DNA of 64,000 nucleotides from Fulvia fulva (taxonomy: Eukaryota; Ascomycota; Dothideomycetes; Mycosphaerellales; Mycosphaerellaceae), in contig NC_063014.1 of the NCBI RefSeq assembly GCF_020509005.1, positions 4,216,001 through 4,280,000 on the forward strand, given 5' to 3'. Positions 1-12,000 of this stretch are shown here, in pieces. The first letter of the stretch is position 1. The number at the start of each line of letters is the position of its first letter. The translations under genes and the position numbers were made by a program. Below the pieces are notes generated by a model. It worked only from the letters and a program-made list of their open reading frames with translations. It was not told the origin of the DNA and did no database searches.

Positions 1-401
1 ATGCTCGCGAGTTAGGTATAGGATCTAGTCTCTATATCGCTATACTTTAGCTACGGCTAAGGTTAGAATTTGCCTAAATAGGCAATTTACCTCCGCGGCT
101 CCGTAATTTTAGGGTCTAGTCGGATAGGAGGTAGATTCCTGTTTTCTAGTCGCTTTCCGCGGCAATTACGCGGCCGCTAGCGTAGGCGCGCTACTCTTAT
201 TCTCGTTAGGTAATAGCCTTAATAGGCGCTTTTAAATAGTACGTTATACGTGTCTCTAATCGATAGAAAAGCTATATTACCGTTCTTATATTTTTTTTAT
301 AATATAAAATCTACTTTAGGGCTTCCTTATTATAGTAAATATTAGTAAGCGCTAGTCGGGCTTATAACTTCTACGTTATTTATATAGGAAGTGATTATCC
401 G
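1..401. other. RIP-mutated DNA of unknown origin
   Basis: No open frame or recognisable protein remnant is seen. CpA and TpG are scarce and TpA is abundant, as in the transposons further in, so this is most likely repeat-derived DNA. The element type and boundary are not visible because the window starts here. Confidence 0.4.
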
Positions 402-568
402 GGCTTATATAGGGTGTTTTAAAAGTAGACTATATATTATATATATCTATCTAGAATAGATAAGTATTACTCTTAAAGAAGCTATATTTAACTAATTAGT
501 TACCTAATTCTTACCGTACGTAGCCTTACGTTTTAATAATAGACTATTACCTATATATACGCTTAGAT
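402..568 (+). repeat. Dispersed 167-bp repeat, copy 1
   Basis: This segment aligns over its whole length with 40571-40737, and most differences are C/T or G/A transitions. It starts near TATAGGGTGTTT and ends near TATATATACGC. It has no coding potential. It could be a solo LTR or a MITE-like element; no terminal inverted repeat or target duplication was confirmed. Confidence 0.6.
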
Positions 569-883
569 CGCGATAAGAAGTAGTAGGCTTTCGATAGAGT
601 CTTTATTATTATATATTAGCGTCGTAGTATACTATCTTAGATATAGAGGGATAAGGATAAGGATATAGATAAGGTTAAGCCTAAGCGGAAGAAGACTAGA
701 GCTTTATAGTAATTAATAAGAGACACCGATCCTATCGATTAGACTAATAGAGAAAGCGAGGTATAAGAGCTTCTTTAAGAGAGATTAATAAGTACGTTAA
801 TAGATTATATAACGTATACAAGATAGCGTTTAAAAAGCTATATCTTTCCTTAATCATAATATAGTATATAGCGCTATAAGTTC
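569..883. other. RIP-mutated spacer left of the Fot1 element
   Basis: TpA-rich, CpA-poor sequence with no recognisable coding remnant. It separates the 167-bp repeat from the TA target site of the Fot1-like transposon. Confidence 0.35.
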
Positions 884-885
884 TA

Positions 886-2751
886 ACGTACTTTACTACC
901 GAGCGGGCTATACTACCGAGCGGGCCACTTTTACTAAGAACTGGACCACTTCTATAGATATAGCTATATAACCACTATTATAGCGTATATTATCTTCAAA
1001 CGAGGCCAAACTGACCTTCGCTGTCTAGGCTACGAAACGCGACGCGATAATCACTAATCGACTTACTATAAAGGTATACGACGCGTCTCGAACTATACTA
1101 GGGTATCGATTGAATAGACGACCTCCTCGGGGTAACTACGAGCCCAATTTGGAGAAGCTTATAGAGCTAGAAGAGAGGGTAATACTTGAGTACATACTCG
1201 AGCTAGATCTTAGAGGTTTCCCGCTATTAAAGGCTAGTATACGAGCAATAGCCGATTTATTACTATAAGAGAAGGGTCTTAAGCCCGCTAGTCTCAATTA
1301 GACAGACAGGTTCATTAGGCGGTATCGTGAGCTAAAGGTTCGTATAACACGTAGATACGATTATTAGCGAGCCCTAATAGAAGATCTAGACGTTATCGAG
1401 AGGTAGTTCTTGCTTATACGTAATATAAAGGAGAAGTATAGTATCCTTAACTAGGACACCTACAACTTCGAGGAGACAGGGTTTATAATAGGTGTTATTA
1501 CGTCTTAGAGCGTCGTTACGGGTTCAGAAAGGCGTAGCAGAAAGAGGAAGATCGTTCAATAGGGCAATAGAGAATAGGCAATAGTGATTAAGACTATCTA
1601 TATAGACGGAATAGCGCTCCTACCCTACGTTATCCTTATAGGTAAACAGTACATTAGTACCTAGTACTAAGACGGCAACTTAGGTCTAGACTAGACAATC
1701 GGGCTAATATAGAACGGCTGGACTAACAATGAGTTCGGTATATAGTAGCTAGAGTATTTCTAGAAGTATCCTATAGCTCGTACGACTAGGGTATAGAGAC
1801 TACTTATTATCGATAGCTACGAGAGCTATAACTCGAAGGCATTCTAGAATCTGTATAAGGAATATAAGATCTTGGCCCTATATATACTATCGCACGCCTC
1901 GTACTTACTCTAGCTATTAGATATAGGTTGCTATTCGCCTTTAAAGAAGGTATACGGTACTTAGCTCTCGGGCTTAGTACGCTAGCGCATCACTTATATC
2001 GACAAAGTAGAGTTCCTACGCGCCTTCCGGGTAGCCTATAACGCTATATTCAGATAGGAGAACATCCTATCGAGGTTTAGAGGCGCTGGTTTGGTTCTAT
2101 TCAATCTATAGGTAGTGATAGACAAGCTTAATATTAAGCTACGTACGCTAACCCCTCTAGCTCCGGACTCTACCCCTTAGGAGTCGAAGACACTACGAAC
2201 TACAAAAGAATTCGACTCTTAATCGACACTAGTAACAAACAAAATGCGTGCCCGGGCAGGTTTATCGCCAACCTCGTTATAGGAAGGGGTGTATTAGCTT
2301 ATAAAAGGGAGTAGAGAGATAGCGTATTAGATAGCTCTTATACGAAGCGAGATTAGTAAGCTATATAAGTCTAACGAGGCCCTTATATAGTAGAAAGTAC
2401 GAAAGCGTAAGTATATTTAGTCTAGAGGGTCTCTAACCTTCGATAAGGCGTCGCAATTAATACCTCTAGAGGATACTAGAAGGTAGGAAGTGAGTAGAGA
2501 GTCGCTAGATAGTGTTCGGCTAGTACTAAGGCTACGACGCTATAAGCGATATAGCGAGTCGGGGTATAACGTACGTACCTATTAAGTAGACTTACTAGAT
2601 AGCGGAGAATCTAAAGAGGAATTGTCCTCCTAGTAACAATTCTATAGAATGTCGTCGTATTAAGATACCGTCGTAATCGAAGTAGAAGTAGTATAGTTCT
2701 TAGTAAAAGTAGCCCGCTCGGTAGTATAGCCCGCTCGGTAGTAAAGTACGT
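886..2751 (+). mobile_element. Fot1/pogo-type DNA transposon, complete but RIP-inactivated
   Basis: The element is bounded by inverted repeats of about 69 bp (886-954 and 2683-2751) that begin ACGTACTTTACTACCG. It is flanked on both sides by TA (884-885, 2752-2753), the target duplication of the Tc1/mariner superfamily. Its 1866-bp length fits Fot1-class elements of filamentous fungi, which are about 1.9 kb. Each terminal repeat carries two copies of a GAGCGGGC motif about 18 bp apart, plausibly transposase binding sites. Between the ends lies a single plus-strand transposase gene full of TAG codons. Differences between the two ends are C/T transitions of RIP type. Both ends are present, so it could in principle be moved in trans, but it cannot make its own transposase. 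Confidence 0.9.
1000..2640 (+). pseudogene. Fot1-like transposase, degenerate
   Basis: Read through its TAG codons, the frame gives a pogo/Fot1 transposase (DDE_1 type, Tc1/mariner superfamily), which cuts and pastes the element at TA dinucleotides. An N-terminal DNA-binding region contains EERVILEYILELDLRGFP. A catalytic region has the family landmarks NFEETGF (the family usually has NFDETGF), an IDSYESYNSKAF stretch in place of LDGHxSH, and LDIGCYSPLKKVYG, matching the LDVGCFSPLK block. The C-terminus is rich in Arg and Lys. More than ten in-frame TAG codons, all explained by CAG or TGG changes, make it inactive. Replacements in the first two catalytic blocks also fit RIP damage. The exact start is unclear. 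Confidence 0.85.
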
Positions 2752-2753
2752 TA

Positions 2754-2962
2754 GAGTAATTATATATTAGCGGCTTCTATTAAATCTATATAGCTTATCA
2801 CCTATATAAACCGCGCTATCGCTAAATATAATATATTCGAAAGCCATTATTAAGGCTATTCTAACGATCTATAAAGAAGCCTACTACCCCTAGAATTAAG
2901 GGAGTTCTACCTTATTTGATCTAGATAGCTTAAAGTTCTCTTCACCCTATTTCTTTAGCTCT
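2754..2962 (+). repeat. Spacer with a LINE 5'-leader fragment (2813-2962)
   Basis: Positions 2813-2962 match 44206-44355 (inverted) and 48504-48632, which lie immediately upstream of ORF1 in two Tad1-like LINE copies. This 150-bp block is therefore probably the 5' untranslated leader of that LINE family. Here it is followed not by that ORF1 but by a different LINE relic. Positions 2754-2812 show nothing recognisable. Confidence 0.55.
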
Positions 2963-3099
2963 GGCTACGATCGACTTCCCCTTCTAGACTAGCGATCCCG
3001 AGCGTCGGAACCCGAACCCGAATTCAATTTGAACGTCACTTCCTACGAGGAGAATAAGAGAAGGATTTTGGATTTATTTCCTAGGATAACATAACTACT

Positions 3100-4850
3100 T
3101 TTCTCAAATCACCCTATACTAGGATAACCTATAGCCCTAAATAGGCGTAGAGCGAGGAGTACCGAAGGGTCGATAGGGTCTATCGAGTAGTACTATATCT
3201 AGAAGAAGAAGTAGAGCATTAGTTATAAAACTAAGGGCTTAGGCTCAAGGCTACTTCATTCTTCTAGAACAGTACTCTCTAGAACACTCTTCGATACCTA
3301 AGGGCAGTCCCCTAGCCTACGAGATAGGTTTACGTTACCGTAGGCTCTAATACTTAAGAGTTAAGAGCGACTCTCCTCTAAAGTATACCTTCTACTACTT
3401 AGTAGTTAGAAGAGTGCCCTAGTGTCGCTAGTAGGCTAGGACCCGAACGCGATTAGAAATAGAGTGATTAGATAGCCCTCTCGGCGTAGAGTTATTATAA
3501 GTCTGTTTCTAAACCGAATTGCTACTAAAATAAGGTAAAGTAGACGTCGATTCTACCCTTCCTCGCTTAGAGAATAGAGACGAACTGGGCGGCCTAGCTA
3601 CGCTAATCTAACGGTCTACGGGCTTAGTTCTTACTACGAACGAAGCTAGAGGAGTAGAACAAAGGAAGATTATACTAGTCGTAGGCGATAAGAGGTCGAA
3701 CCCTTTCGTAGGAATTACTACAGACATCTCGCCTCTAAAGCGATTTGAAGTAGGTAGAACCGCCTAATCGAGCGCTTTAGAAGCCGAATTAAAGCTAAAC
3801 GAGGCTTATTAACTCGTTATCGAAGCTACCTCTTTAGCTAGAGGCGACCGAAAGAGACAGGACCGGATCCTCGAACTAGGGGGGCTATTTAGGACTTTTC
3901 GAGAAGATAAGGCTCTTCTAATAGTAATAGCAAAGATCGAAAAGTAAGTATCTACCCTAGAGGGGTTAGTCGCGAAGCTTACTAAGCTAATCGATAGCGG
4001 GAACCGCTAGGAAGCGCCTAAGGGGATCCGAGGGACAAATAGCTAAAATAGCTAAAACGGCTAAAAACTAACTTTTATAAGTATCGTCTCTAGGGGCGAC
4101 CCTACCGTTCGTACCTAAAATACGATACGGCTACTAAATAATACCCGGATAAGACGTGACCTTTCCTAGCCTTCAAAAGGACAGTCTACTACCGAATAGA
4201 CGACTATCGAGAGCCGTAAGGACTATACTAAGCGTAGGGATAATTAGATCGTTCTAGGAATTAATAACCGAAGTACTACCCCTCTCGATATAATAGCTAT
4301 TAGGAACAAGGTAAACTTAACCTTCTCGAACGCTAACCTCTACCCCGGACACTCTATTCTCTTAGGAGCTCGTCGATCCGAGAAAGGGAACCTTGTCCTA
4401 ATACTACGGGACGAAAAAGCGAAGGAAATACTTAAAAAGAACTTCTCTCTCCTAAGAGAAGATATCCCTATCCTCTAGGTCCTCGAAGACAGCTCTTAGT
4501 ATAAGGTAGTTATCTACGGGATAGACTCTATTACCTTTAAAGAGGACGGACCGCGAAAGGTAGCCGAAGAGCTCGAAGCCTTTAATAAGGGCTTTAAACT
4601 CGCTAGTACGCCGTTATAGATTACGAACGAAGAGTATAGGCTATCCTAAATATCGGGTTCAATACTACTCGCTTTTAAAATAAGCGAGGAAGCTAGCCGA
4701 GTAAAGAAAGATAGCCTATAGATTAGTACTAAGTACCTACGAGTATAAAGAGCTCTTACGAGAGAGGAGAGAGAAGAGAAGCGTAAGGCGAAAATAACTA
4801 CTTCCGAATGTTAGATACGCCCCTTCGAGTCGGTAAAGGATACGATAGGT
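3100..4850 (+). pseudogene. LINE ORF1-like remnant
   Basis: The best-preserved part (about 4270-4840) reads as a nucleic-acid-binding ORF1 C-terminal half with blocks such as NLTFSNANLYPGHSILLGARR, split by TAG and TAA codons. It includes an acidic and basic stretch and a run of charged residues near 4750-4800. The first kilobase is too damaged to assign with confidence. ORF1 proteins of fungal LINEs bind element RNA in the retrotransposition particle; that role is inferred here from position and style only. Confidence 0.45.
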
Positions 4851-4879
4851 CTATTACCCTACCGAGCGGGAAAGTAATT

Positions 4880-6000
4880 AAACCCGCGACTAAAGCCGTA
4901 AAATAGCTAGGGATTTAGTTTAATACCTATCTTACCTTTAAGGAATATATTTAAATCCGTTCAATAAAGGCACTCGCCTCCTTCTATAGGATGAACCGAC
5001 TAGCAAATATAGAGAACGGTTTAAGTACTCGTTCTCTCCGGACTCTCTACCTAGTATACGTTAGGACCGTAGCGGACTACGGGGCGCCGGTTTAGTAGAA
5101 ATCTAGACGATCTATTATTGCTCTAGAAGCGATTTACGGGAAGGGAATTAGGAAAGTCCTAGGAGTATTTCGAACTACTCCTACGGAACCGTACGAAAGA
5201 GAAGCGGACCTATTAATCCCCGGTATTCGGCTAGAAAGGCAGGTCCTTAAGTATAGCCTCTAGATAAAGAAGCTCCCTAAAGACAACCCGATAGCTAGAG
5301 TCCTAAAGGACACTACCCCGGTGGTTACGAGACGGGCTATAGAATCGGGTTACGAGCCTCTTCCGCCGAAAGAAGGGTCAAAACTATAAGGAATCTAAAA
5401 GAGACTATAGGCTTTTAAGTCGCTAGGTATAACTAATAAAGAACACCTTACCGATCTAGTAGCTTCGGCTACGAGAGACAGATTCTATAAGGCAAAGAAT
5501 AAGAAGGAATATACTACGAATAGCTACTTTTCTCGGTTTAAATATAAAGAGTCACTCCCGCTATAAATAAGATACAAACGGGTAATATCTAGCGCCTACT
5601 ACTCTCTACGTCTAGGATACGACTTCTTCTACGACTACCTATATTGCTTTTATAAAACGAACGACGATAAATACCGATACTACTAAAAAGAGACCCCGAT
5701 CTACCTACTATAAGGGTGCCGCCTATACTCCGAAGTACGGACTAGAAAGATTAGAATTGTGGTCTATTCTACTCTATTCCTATCGATCGATACACAATAA
5801 GAAGTTGTCGATTATATCCGTACTACGGGGATAGTAACACCTTAGTAGTACCGCGAAAGGGCTACTAAACTTAAAGAAGTCGACTAGAAGTTCTAGAGCT
5901 ATCTCTCGATTCTAAAGGGTCCGGCTACGGGGGAGACCCTAACGAAATTTAATACTAGGCCTAATCGGAAAGTGCCTAGGCCTAGTTTATACGCCTAAGT
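4880..6000 (+). pseudogene. LINE ORF2 C-terminal remnant (post-RT region)
   Basis: With TAG read through, the frame gives the region just after the reverse transcriptase palm of fungal LINEs: a VKWLGIQFNTYLTF block, then SIKALASFYRMNRLAN, then TVADYGAPV. About 250 residues of C-terminal domain follow. The palm motifs (FxDD region, SGAFD-like block, PQG) and the endonuclease are absent, so this is an internally deleted copy. It is inactive. Confidence 0.65.
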
Positions 6001-6570
6001 TACGCGATTTTAGATCTGGTCTCATTTCTACTATACGAGTACGGGTTCTAAAGTTATCGCCGCCGGAAGGTAGTAATTACTAAGCGCCTAACGCTAAATC
6101 TTAGCGCCTAACGCCAAGATACGTAAAGGCAAATAACTCGGCAGTTTCTATACTAATTACGACAATAAATAGCATATTTTATAGCCCGCTTTCTAAGGAA
6201 TACGATATAATAAAGGGACCCCTCTAAGTTACGTAACCCGGGACCTAGAGCGCGAAATAGAGTTAAAATCGCCGCTTTCTCGACTTTAGAGCTACGCTCT
6301 AAGCTACTACGGCTATTTTTCTTAGGTTTTTTTAGGGTTTACGGCGTAAAAGGAGTAGGGATAATCGCCGGGGTCCGTAAGGTAGGAAGGCCTTAGTAAT
6401 ATTGTAAAGAAGGAACTTTAGGTACTCTTAGAGGTTTTTATCGCCGGAAGGCTTTTCCTCTACTAACGAAAAGAGAACGGTAGGGTAACCTACCTATATT
6501 ATATAGTCTAGGACTTAAATAGTACGTTAATAGAACAATTAATCAATTAATTAATCTAGAGTAATTACTA

Positions 6571-6615
6571 CTAGTACTATAGCCGGTAAGCTAGATATAT
6601 TACTATTATAAGTTC
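6571..6615. other. Short host stretch carrying the copia target site
   Basis: RIP-mutated sequence ending in AGTTC (6611-6615), which is repeated at 12236-12240 as the copia target duplication. The same host sequence therefore resumes at 12241. Confidence 0.6.
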
Positions 6616-6850
6616 TATTAAACAGGTACGGGTAGATAGTAGCGGAGTAGAGTAAGAGATCAATCTTTAACTAACTAATAGCACGAGTATGTAGCAATAT
6701 ATTAGGAACCAATGTGTTGATTCTATTAGATGTCTATCTAAGCTAAAGGGGAGAGAAGGTATCTCCCTATAAGCTAAGTCATCGTAGATGCCTTAGGCTA
6801 CTAGATCACTTCCTGATTATTAACTCCCTTTAAGATGCTACATCTTAACA
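6616..6850 (-). repeat. Copia 3' LTR
   Basis: 235 bp, starting TATTAAACAG (from TGTTAAACAG) and ending TTAACA as read on the plus strand. It aligns without gaps to 12001-12235. Most mismatches are transitions. Confidence 0.9.
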
Positions 6851-6899
6851 CTCCTACTTATCTCGTATAGGAGGTTACAGTCTGCTCACTTCCTATTAA

Positions 6900-9800
6900 T
6901 AGTACTTGGACCTTTTTATGACAGGTTCAGCTAGCTTATAAACCTCTAGAAGTATAGACTAGTCTTTAGTTTTGTAAACCCGTCTACAACTATCTTAGAG
7001 GTTAGGTTGTACTTAACAGCAATAAGCCTCCTCTACTAAAGTTTCCTAACAGCGTTATAGGCAATATCAATGTGCTTCGACTTGTTATAAATATATATAT
7101 CTTTTACTAGGGTAAGGGCAGCTTAATTGTCACCTCTTAATTAGACAAGTCTCAAATTTGATATAGTCTCCTAGTTTCTAGTGATTCTTAGTTAATAGGA
7201 ACAGTCTCCCACTAACTCTAGACAATCTATTTCTCTTAGTAGTGAAGCTAGGAATTAAGACTGCTTTGTATATACATTTATAGCTATATATTCAGCCTCT
7301 ATTATAGATGTTGCTACAGACTTTTGCTTCTTGCTTATCCAAGAAACTAGTGCCCTATAGAGGAAGAAGACATACCTAAGGATTAAGACTCTGTCTGCTT
7401 TGTCTATTATATAATCAGAATTACAGTATCTAATAAGGTGTCCTTTTCTAGACTTTAAGAACTGAAGTCCTAGATCAGGGTATGATCTTAGATACCTAGT
7501 GATCTTCTTCAAAGCCTTCATGTAGTAGGTAGATAGGTCACTTACAAATGAGCTTATCCTTCCTAGGGCAAAAGCAATGTCTAGCCTTATAATTGTTACT
7601 AGCTATATCTAAGTACTATTAATACTCTAGTACTCTGCCTTGTCACACCTCTTATCTATGTGGCTTGAAGGTTTGAGAGCCTTATAGCTGTCTATAGGTA
7701 AGTGTATAGGTGCTGCCTTCTTATAGTTCATTCCTATCTTGGCTAGGCTGTCCCTAACAAAGTGTCCTTAGTCAAGTTTTAGGATTCCTCTCTTCCTATC
7801 CCTTATAACTCTTATACTAAGGATCTTTTTAGGTTCACCTAGATCTTTGATCTTAAAGATCTTGCTAAGTTCTCTTTTGAACTAGAGAACATCTATTAAC
7901 TTTAGTGTAGCAATTAGAATGTTATCTATATATATAAGGATTATGATCTCCCTCTTCTTATAGATAAGTAGGCATAGATCCACTTCTGACTATGTGAATC
8001 CAATCTCTCTAAGCTTTAATACACAGAGTTAATTCTAATCTCTAGCTACTTGCTTAAGTCTATATAAGCTTTTAAGGATTTTGAACACTATGTTTAGTAG
8101 AAGCTCAACTCCTAGTAGTAGTAACATGAAGATGTCTTTATAGAGGGTGCTTCCTATAGATGCATTGTTCACATCCACTTGGTAAAGATGAAGATCCTTC
8201 TTATACATAATAGCTATAAACACCCTAAGGGTGTCCTGTCTTACTAGAGGTGTAAATGTCTCTATAAAGTCAATACTAAACTTCTGTAAGAAGCCCCTTA
8301 TAACTAGTTTAGCCTTGAACTTTTTAATAGCTCTACTAATACTTCTCTTAATATCAAAGACCTATCTTGATGTAACTAGATTTGCTCCTTTTAGTAGAAC
8401 AGAATTTTCCTAGGTATTATTACTCTATAGAGCATCTAGTTCCTTTTGGATTGCTTCCTTCTAAAGATGTCCCCATTTCTTGTCATTTATAGCATCCTTA
8501 TAGGATTTTGGAATTGGGACCTCTTACTTATATATAATAGCTTCTACAGTTACTATAAAGGCCATTTCCTTAACTTCTTCTAGGAATCCGCTATCCTATA
8601 GTATTGAACTGTCCACTGATTACATAGCTATAAAGAAAGCTTAGTAAAAAGCAGTAAGGTTCTCTAAGAGGTCTATTGCTTCTCCTACTTTAGTAGTTAG
8701 TTCGGGCTTAGGGACTATAGATTTTAGGGCTTTCTGTTTCATGTCATAGCCCTTAATATTATAGTCAGCCTTTCTCTTTCCAAGGGATGATTTAGGGACC
8801 GTCACTTATGACCTAGTAACGTCTATTTCCTAGGGATCTAGGGAGCTTCTCTTAATTAGCTAATCGATTTTCTGAAATTCCCCTACGTTCTCCGGAGGTT
8901 AGGGAAGTTATATAAATAGCTTTCTCGGCTAAGCGACTTTAGGGCTCTCAATTGGCTGATCTATTTCGGGGGTGCTCTAATAGACGCCTAAATAGTAGGT
9001 AGATTGTCCTAAGGATACGTTCTTCCTCGGCCTTCCTAAGGGCTTCCTAGCTAGTATACTGCTTAGTAGATTCAATATTGGAACATTAAGACCTATATCA
9101 CCTCCAGGCTAGTCCTTAAAGAAGTCTATATATGTATGTTGTTTAACAGCTCTTATGTCTTGTTCCTAAAAGAGCTAGGCTTTAGCTATGTTTTCAATAT
9201 ACCTAATAAACACTACTTCTTTACCCCTATTTATTAGCTTGTCACTTCTTACCTATTAAGGTTAGGATCTTGTGTCTATATAGACAACAGCTTTATATCC
9301 CTAAACTTTCAAATAGTTAATAGTCGGTTTGATACTATTAAAAGCCTTATCTAGTAAAACCTTAAACCTATCCTAATCTAGGCTATTTAGCAGTTTGTTC
9401 CTTATATAAGTTTAGGCCTCTAGTGCTCTAGGCCAAAATTTAACCGGCATTTTAGCCTCTTTAAGCATTGACCTTATAGAGTCCTCTAAGGTTTATATTG
9501 ACCTCTCAACTAGTCTATTCTATAGAGAGTTGTATACCTTAGTCGGCTCGAGCCTAATCCCTAAATCCTTCTCCTACTACTTTACTAATACAATAAGTTC
9601 TTTTGTATTGTTAAGCCTTACTGCTTTTAGCTACGCTAATAATTTCCTCTCTACTTTGATCTTCTAGTTCTAGAGAGCAACTGGAGCATCTTCTCTTTTC
9701 CTAAGAGGAAAGGTCTACCTCTTCCTAGAGAAGTTGTTAACAATCTCAAGCTAGTATTTAAATCCTAGTCTTAAGATTAGTAGTGGGCTATATATATCAA

Positions 9801-10500
9801 TAGATATAAGGGCAAGCCTTTTAGGTCTTCTCTCTATAACTTTGACTTTGTACTTCTTAATCTTTGCTATTAAATATACTCTACACTAGTGAAAGCTATC
9901 CTTAGGGATAGGAATAGGTTCTTTTAAGTCTGTTACCTTATAAAGATTCTAGAGCAAATTCTTCCTAAAGTGTATAAATCTTCTATACTAAAGCTCCTAC
10001 TACTTTAGGTCGGTCTCTAATTAAGTAGTTACAAAGGAATTCTCTATTAGTAGTGTATATAATAAGTAATGTGCCCGTTCTTATAGGAGAGGAGAAATCT
10101 TATTAATAAATAGAACCCCCCTAAGGAGCTTTGTCTAGACAACAGTCTTACTAGAGGGGGAAATAAGAGAAAATGATAGAGGTTGAACACTTAACTACTT
10201 ACTAAACTAGTTCTATAAAACTAGGTTTACTCCTAGCTTAGGTATAAGTAGGACATCTTCTAAAACAACTTTTCTACTAGCTCTCCTACTCATCTCTACA
10301 TTCCTAATATAAGTGGCCAATAAAAACCCACCTCCTACTTTGATCTATTTCTTCCTTATTAAGGGAGTTATAGATCTAAAGAGGCAGCTTTAGTTAGTTA
10401 TATAGGATGAAGTATAGGAGTTAAGTAACTACTCTAACGAGGGGAACTTGCCTTAGACTTCTATAGTTGGGTGAGCCACTTTATTATACTCATCATCATC
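6900..10500 (-). pseudogene. Copia integrase, reverse transcriptase and RNase H
   Basis: Read leftward, the integrase remnant (about 9.9-9.2 kb) contains a LVERSI...SIRSMLKEAKMP block typical of fungal copia integrases. The reverse transcriptase begins near 8.23 kb with LHLYQVDVNNA, the counterpart of the QMDVKTAFL block, and continues to LKSLYRLKQ near 8050. The catalytic YVDD box reads YIDNIL near 7.93 kb, so one catalytic aspartate is now asparagine. RNase H follows at 7521-7255 with SDYIIDKADR, VSWISKKQKSV and EAEYIA motifs. Many TAG codons and the YVDD change make it inactive. The product would normally copy element RNA into DNA and insert it. Confidence 0.85.
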
Positions 10501-11990
10501 AGACATTGTCTCTAGGGATGAGCTGCATAAGTCACGTGACTCTTGGGCGGAAAAACCTTTTCTAGTCTTCTTTACTTTAGAGGTATAAGACTAGGCCTAG
10601 TTCTTCTAGAGTAACAGTATGTTAGAGCTAAGTTTCTTCACTATTTTCTTAAGTTCTTCTATAGAGGACTTCTCTCTTAGTGTCCTCCTTAAGGTGTGTA
10701 GTAGAGTTCTCTTCTTCTTAATATATGTTATATTCTAGGAAGATAGTAGTTAGGAATAAGATCTAAGGACCTTTCTTGCCTTAGGCAAACTAGGGCAGTC
10801 CTTAATCAGATGATCCTTCTTATAGAGAAGGCAGGAGAGTGGTCTTACTAGACCTAAGGGCTTGACCTAGGTGGCTACTATACTATACTTAGCCTTAGAG
10901 GGATCTAACCTAGCTTCTTAAGCTTTAAGGATCTTTAAGGTCCTTTTATAATCTATCTTTAGCTAAGCTATAATAGTATCCCTAGCTATATAGTAGTTAG
11001 GTAGTAGTGAGCTTAAGAGCTAGGTCATCCTTATATTAGCTTTCCTATAATGCTGACCCTCTAGGTCAACATTAGCAATCCTTTTTCTAAGAGAAACTAG
11101 GTGTGTCTATACAGATCTAATAGTGAACTCTTTACTTATCTTAAAGGTCACAAATTGCTTTATAAGCTCATATATATAGGTTAGTAGCACCTGGCTATAC
11201 TTGTTCTAGAGATATACCCACTTCTTAGTAGCTCTTCTAGATTCATATAAGCCCTTAAGCTCAAATTCATCTTCTTCTATAATCCTACTAAGGATACTGA
11301 AGTTGTATACTATATTATGTCTTGTCTATATTAGCGTATTAAGGATCTCTTTAGTTGTAGCCTCTTCTTAGAGTTTTAGAGTTCGCCCTTAATGTTGTTA
11401 AAAGACACTTCTATTAGGTCATTAATTACAAAGAATGCTAATTAGCTCTCTATCTTATATCTCTAAAGGTTGAACCATCTCTTCTAATTGTCTCTCCTAA
11501 GAATTGGGATTTTGCCTCCCTTCTCCTCTGTCTTCTCTTAGTATAAATCTATAATAAATTGGATATAATAAAACAAGGTGTGTATATTCTAAGGTAGTGG
11601 CTCAGATCCTACTAAGGCTTCTAGTATAGAATAGGAAAGTTCGTAGGTATAGATACTAAGGCCTACTTAGTATAGTAAAGAAGGAGCGGTATAAGGTCTC
11701 GGGGCTAGGACACAGGTCTGTCTCTCCTAGTAGAGCTTCAAATGACTTACTTAAAGTCCTTCATAATAGTATCTCGATGTAGTTCTGCCTATAGAGTATC
11801 TTTAAGGTATTAGCTTTAAGTAAGCCGTATAGAGTCCTTGTCTAGGTTACCTATTACTTAGTATCGAACTAAGCTCCTTAATAGGATAGACGGGGTAGAC
11901 TTCTAATTCCTAGATGTTTTCTACTACAATAGCAAGGGATATAAGTAACCTATACTGATATAGGTTGCTCTTATTTATATATAAACCCGG
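10501..11990 (-). pseudogene. Copia gag
   Basis: The gag end of the copia polyprotein. On the minus strand near 10845-10790 it has a degraded CCHC zinc knuckle, CLLYKKDHLIKDC, in which the second cysteine is tyrosine (a TGC/TGT to TAC/TAT change of RIP type). Upstream the sequence is rich in charged residues but broken by many stops. Gag would form the virus-like particle and bind element RNA. Confidence 0.65.
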
Positions 11991-12000
11991 GCTTATAACC

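Larger units (their letters stand above)
2963..6570 (+). mobile_element. Second-family LINE relic, internally deleted
   Basis: Two plus-strand coding remnants of a non-LTR retrotransposon lie here: an ORF1-like part (about 3.1-4.85 kb) and the C-terminal part of ORF2 (about 4.88-6.0 kb). The endonuclease and the reverse transcriptase catalytic core expected between them are missing. The protein differs clearly from the Tad1-like LINEs elsewhere in the window, so this is a second LINE lineage. An AATTAAT-rich stretch near 6536-6565 may be its 3' tail. No target duplication was found, so both limits are approximate. The whole relic is RIP-mutated. Confidence 0.6.

Noticed and set aside
8231..8413. 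60-residue plus-strand ORF in the copia element
   Set aside because: Opposite strand to the copia reverse transcriptase; no features.
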